Of a stretch of 54,570 nt of DNA, positions 52,198-54,570 are shown piece by piece. The stretch is from contig PLXC01000088.1 in assembly GCA_003151275.1 (NCBI GenBank), forward strand, positions 1 to 54,570. The letters run 5' to 3'. The stretch is from Candidatus Melainabacteria bacterium. Lineage in GTDB: Bacteria; Cyanobacteriota; Vampirovibrionia; Obscuribacterales; Obscuribacteraceae. Below the pieces are notes generated by a model, which made no database searches, was not told where the DNA came from, and was given only the letters and a program-made list of their open reading frames with translations. Numbering within the stretch: the first letter of the stretch is position 1; every line of letters starts with the position of its first letter. The position numbers and the translations under genes were made by a program.

Positions 52198-53271
52198 TTA
52201 TATCGAATCCATCTTAAATGGATTGACTCCATTTGCGGTATTGAGCGCCATCGCCGCTAGAGCTGATACCATCATATTCGGTCCGAAGCTGCCATCTGCG
52301 TTTTGAACACTAATAAGATGAGCCAAAGTTTTTTGCGAATCTTTTCCGTATGCATGGAGCGCCAGAGTGATCCAAGCCAGAGCCATAGCCGATTTCCTTT
52401 GACCAGCGTCAGCTGCTTCAGTAGTATTTGCATTGAGAAAATCAAAGGCTCGATCGATTTCTTTATGCGCTGCCGTATCTTGCAAAGCTAAGAGCGCCTC
52501 CGCCGTCGTCACTATATATGGAGGCAAGTTAAATCCGAGGCTGAAATGGCTTCCATGGTTCCAGCCGCCTGCAGCGCAGGTATTGTCTAGCAAGAATTTG
52601 TTGGCTCGGTTGATCAAGGGAGCAAATCCATTCTTGTTTTTAGGCCGTTCCGGAATTTTGAAGGCGTACAAGTTGTAGCTTGTCGGTTCAACCCAGTGGA
52701 AGCAACCACGTGACCAAGGCCATCCTCGAGGCGCTTCTTCTGTAGCTTTCACGCCTTGCAAGGCGCCAAGGATGATCCTCGCCCCAGCGTTATAAAGCTC
52801 TGTGGGCATCTCCGTGAGGAAGTTAGCACCGCGTTCGAATGCCGAAGCGCCTTTGTTATCGGCCAATCGCCTTGAAGTAGTACGCAGCGCAAACAAAGCT
52901 GGACCGGTGCACCAATCGGATTTGCCTTCCGAAGGTCCAGTTGACCATCCACCATCTTGATTCTGCGAAGCGATTAAAAAGGTGAGTGCCGCAGGGAGCG
53001 CTGGATTCTTGTCGTCAAGGGAGAGCATGCACCAGGCAGTTGCCTCGGTTGAAGGCTCGCGACCCGGCGAGTAGGGCCACCATCCGTCCTTCATATTTCT
53101 ATCTATATAAAGATTCAGTCGATGCTGCGCTGCTTTCAGATCGCTTGGGTGAGATGGTGAGTCCTGTTTATTCAAGATTTTTATTCGGTGTGAAAAATAA
53201 TTCAGGGGGATTCGAGATTGATTTAAGTATTGATTATGCCATGTCGCCAAGCAGGGCGTTCTTTCGACCAT
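52198..53271 (-). CDS. Squalene-cyclase/prenyltransferase-like alpha-barrel repeat protein
   Basis: 357 residues. QW-type repeats of the alpha/alpha-barrel terpene cyclase fold are visible: NMKDGWWPYSPGREPST, SQNQDGGWSTGPSEGK, AAGGWNHGSHFS, and NADGSFGPN. I do not see the DxDD motif of a class II cyclase, so catalysis of cyclisation is not supported; many related proteins only bind partners or prenyl-like ligands. There is no clear signal peptide in the first residues, although the start is uncertain. It is the first gene of an operon with the Tat-exported DUF362 gene. Confidence 0.8.
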   Translation of the reverse strand: MVERTPCLATWHNQYLNQSRIPLNYFSHRIKILNKQDSPSHPSDLKAAQHRLNLYIDRNMKDGWWPYSPGREPSTEATAWCMLSLDDKNPALPAALTFLIASQNQDGGWSTGPSEGKSDWCTGPALFALRTTSRRLADNKGASAFERGANFLTEMPTELYNAGARIILGALQGVKATEEAPRGWPWSRGCFHWVEPTSYNLYAFKIPERPKNKNGFAPLINRANKFLLDNTCAAGGWNHGSHFSLGFNLPPYIVTTAEALLALQDTAAHKEIDRAFDFLNANTTEAADAGQRKSAMALAWITLALHAYGKDSQKTLAHLISVQNADGSFGPNMMVSALAAMALNTANGVNPFKMDSI

Positions 53272-53580
53272 AATTCGGGTTTTTATGAATTCCCATTTTT
53301 AATTTGACAACCACTAGGCTACCTTGGTGGTATGAGCTATGATAGAAAAGTAAGCTGAATATTCAACGGTTGCTAAAGCCGATGTATACAATGCGGCGGA
53401 TAGAAAGCGAAGGAGGTTTCCGTAAAGTAGTCTTTCAATCTATTCAGTTGTTGTTGTTGTTGTTGATTACGTTTTACATTACTACTAAAATATAGGTCTT
53501 GCATATTACTGGTGCTGAGGGTAGTAGAATTCTCGCTGCATAGGTATAGAAAAGTATGAAGATCGACAAGGAGGTTCTCA
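53272..53580. promoter_or_regulatory. Control region upstream of pilin copy 2
   Basis: 309 bases without a gene. A putative promoter for the pilin is TTGATT (53463-53468), a 17-base spacer and TAAAAT (53486-53491). Its -35 overlaps the end of a (TTG)6 microsatellite (53448-53465). Further left, TTGACA (53304-53309) is followed by an imperfect hairpin (ACCAC..GTGGT, 53309-53331); no well-spaced -10 goes with it. The pilin ribosome binding site AAGGAGG lies just before 53581. Confidence 0.4.
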
Positions 53581-53778
53581 ATGGTTAATCGGTTTATTAC
53601 AGACGAATCTGGACAAGGTATTACAGAGTACGGCGCCATCTTGGCATTCGTTGCAATTCTAGTAGCTCTAGTATTCGGGATCACCAAGGGTGCTCTCACT
53701 GGCGCTATCTCAGCTGCCTTCAGCGCAGTTGTTTCGCAATTGAATAACCTATCATCAGCAGCCGGCGCTGCTTCGTAA
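53581..53778 (+). CDS. Flp/Fap-type pilin (Tad pilus), copy 2
   Basis: 65 residues: leader MVNRFITDESG, then QGITEYGAILAFVAILVALV, with Glu5-Tyr6 after the cleaved Gly. It differs from the pilin at 7.5 kb by only two residues in 55 of the mature region, but most codons differ, so the duplication is old and the protein is under strong selection. A strong AAGGAGG precedes the ATG. A clear terminator follows within 30 bases, and cpaB begins about 310 bases further on, so this is the pilin of a second Tad gene cluster. Confidence 0.94.
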   Translation: MVNRFITDESGQGITEYGAILAFVAILVALVFGITKGALTGAISAAFSAVVSQLNNLSSAAGAAS

Positions 53779-53805
53779 CTGTCCGAGCATCAAGACAATT
53801 AAAAG

Positions 53806-53839
53806 CGGGAGGGCTAGCGGAAAGGCCCTCTCGTTTTTT
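53806..53839 (+). terminator. Rho-independent terminator after pilin copy 2
   Basis: CGGGAGGGC (53806-53814) pairs with GCCCTCTCG (53825-53833), a 9-bp stem with one G-T pair, then TTTTTT. It lies 28 bases after the pilin stop. A strong terminator here would give high pilin RNA relative to the downstream tad genes, a common arrangement for pilins. Confidence 0.88.
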
Positions 53840-53942
53840 CATCTGTGCAGCTGTTTTCTGCTTGCTAAATTTCGGCCTAAGCGAGCTGGTGTAATCGTTC
53901 TCATGACATCAAGGAACGGATTGTTATCTGCTCTTTGTAACC

Positions 53943-53960
53943 ACGATTTCACGAAATCGT
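53943..53960. promoter_or_regulatory. 18-bp palindrome upstream of cpaB
   Basis: ACGATTTC-AC-GAAATCGT, a perfect 8-bp inverted repeat with a 2-base centre, typical of a dimeric regulator site. It lies between the pilin terminator and cpaB, about 130 bases upstream of the cpaB start. A second hairpin (ACAAG/CTTGT, near 54006-54023) follows. The rest of 53840-54091 shows no gene. Confidence 0.45.
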
Positions 53961-54091
53961 TTAGATATGACGCTTTTGCGGGTAAAAGATTTTGGTAGGG
54001 CACAGGACAAGCGTTGTTCTTGTGTCACCAATGTGCGTTAATAGTAATTGGTTAATCTTTCTCGAATAGATAGATAGAAGGGGGAACCGTA

Positions 54092-54570
54092 ATGAATCCA
54101 TTACGAGCTTTGTTTTTAAGCCTTTCTCGAATGCCTCCAGCAGTGATGCTGCTCATCATCATCGGCTTAGCCGTTGTGGTGACAATGATGGTTACGGGAA
54201 AAGTTTCTGAACAAGAAAAGACATTCCAAAGCAAACAGGCCGAACTCGAGTCGAAGATGAATGCTAAGGGCAAGGTTGTTTACACCATCAAGGACATCCC
54301 TGAAGGTCAAACAATTCCAACTGAAGCTTTAGAAGAGCGAGAGATCGAACAAAGCAAAATACCGCAAGATGCCATCACATCTGCAAGCCTTGCTGCTGGT
54401 CGCGTAGCCAAATATGGTATTTCAACCGGACAAATCGTGTCACAGCACGACTTGGCACCACAAGGAATATCACTTGGTTTCGAAGCCAGACTCAAGGAAG
54501 GTTATCGCGCTGTAACGTTTGCTGTTGATAACAACTCTGGTGTTGCCGGTTTCGTCACACCAGAATCTCA
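54092..54570 (+). CDS. cpaB: CpaB-like Flp pilus assembly protein (SAF domain), truncated by the window edge
   Basis: The 159 residues present run off the right edge. A basic N-terminus with one helix (PAVMLLIIIGLAVVVTMMV, about 16-34), a short coiled-coil-like stretch (KTFQSKQAELESKM), then the SAF-type domain (about 58-120: VVYTIKDIPEGQTIPTEALE, REIEQSKIPQDAI, and GRVAKYGISTGQIVSQHDL), and the start of the second module (GYRAVTFAVDNNSGVAGFV). This is the layout of CpaB/RcpC, which helps Flp pilus secretion in the periplasm. The ATG has GAAGGGGG seven bases upstream. With the pilin gene before it, it shows that a tad cluster continues to the right. Confidence 0.9.
   Translation, partial: MNPLRALFLSLSRMPPAVMLLIIIGLAVVVTMMVTGKVSEQEKTFQSKQAELESKMNAKGKVVYTIKDIPEGQTIPTEALEEREIEQSKIPQDAITSASLAAGRVAKYGISTGQIVSQHDLAPQGISLGFEARLKEGYRAVTFAVDNNSGVAGFVTPES

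Overview
This is a bacterial window of roughly 50% GC: densely coded, with short intergenic gaps and no rRNA, tRNA, CRISPR array, transposase or phage gene that I could see. The gene mix is Tad/Flp pilus parts, many polyprenyl-phosphate-sugar type membrane glycosyltransferases, LysM and metalloprotease exoproteins, and many large proteins of unknown function. This fits a large-genome environmental lineage. My best guess, an inference from general resemblance only, is a non-photosynthetic cyanobacterial relative of the Melainabacteria/Obscuribacterales type.

Layout. Positions 1-578 hold no confident gene but do hold a long inverted repeat. Positions 0.6-4.0 kb carry an alpha/beta-hydrolase with two thioredoxin folds lacking cysteines, a secreted unknown, and two overlapping tiny membrane genes. 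At 4.3-7.3 kb are an M20 amidohydrolase and a polytopic membrane protein. At 7.5-12.3 kb is the first Tad/Flp segment: a pilin gene with a structured leader, then TadE-like, TadE-like, TadG-like and TPR genes in one minus-strand operon. At 12.5-15.3 kb are a DUF805/SRPBCC protein, a DUF695-like gene and a small ORF.

From 15.3 to 45.7 kb lies a large glycan island. It holds sugar-nucleotide epimerases, a GmhA-like SIS/transaldolase fusion, a methyltransferase-like/GT2 fusion, further GT2 enzymes, seven or so GT-C/GT87-type membrane proteins, two methyltransferases, a fatty-acid desaturase, and a pair of histidine-conserved membrane proteins of unknown function. A KimA-type potassium transporter is embedded in it. 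The clearest pathway is CDP-3,6-dideoxyhexose synthesis: RfbF, RfbG, a ketoreductase candidate and RfbH form an operon at 41.7-45.7 kb, and a CDP-paratose 2-epimerase (TyvE type) lies at 25.1 kb. Together they predict CDP-paratose and CDP-tyvelose, to be used by the nearby glycosyltransferases.

From 45.9 to 53.3 kb are exoproteins (LysM plus papain-like peptidase; matrixin), another GT2, and a two-gene operon of a squalene-cyclase-like repeat protein and a Tat-exported DUF362 protein. From 53.6 kb a second Flp pilin gene, a clear terminator and the start of cpaB open a second Tad segment that runs off the right edge.

Two features are not explained by the genes. One is a roughly 90-bp cloverleaf-like dispersed repeat, in two copies, each directly at the 3' end of a gene. 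The other is a recurring habit of degenerate tandem repeats that begin at a gene's stop codon and copy it downstream.
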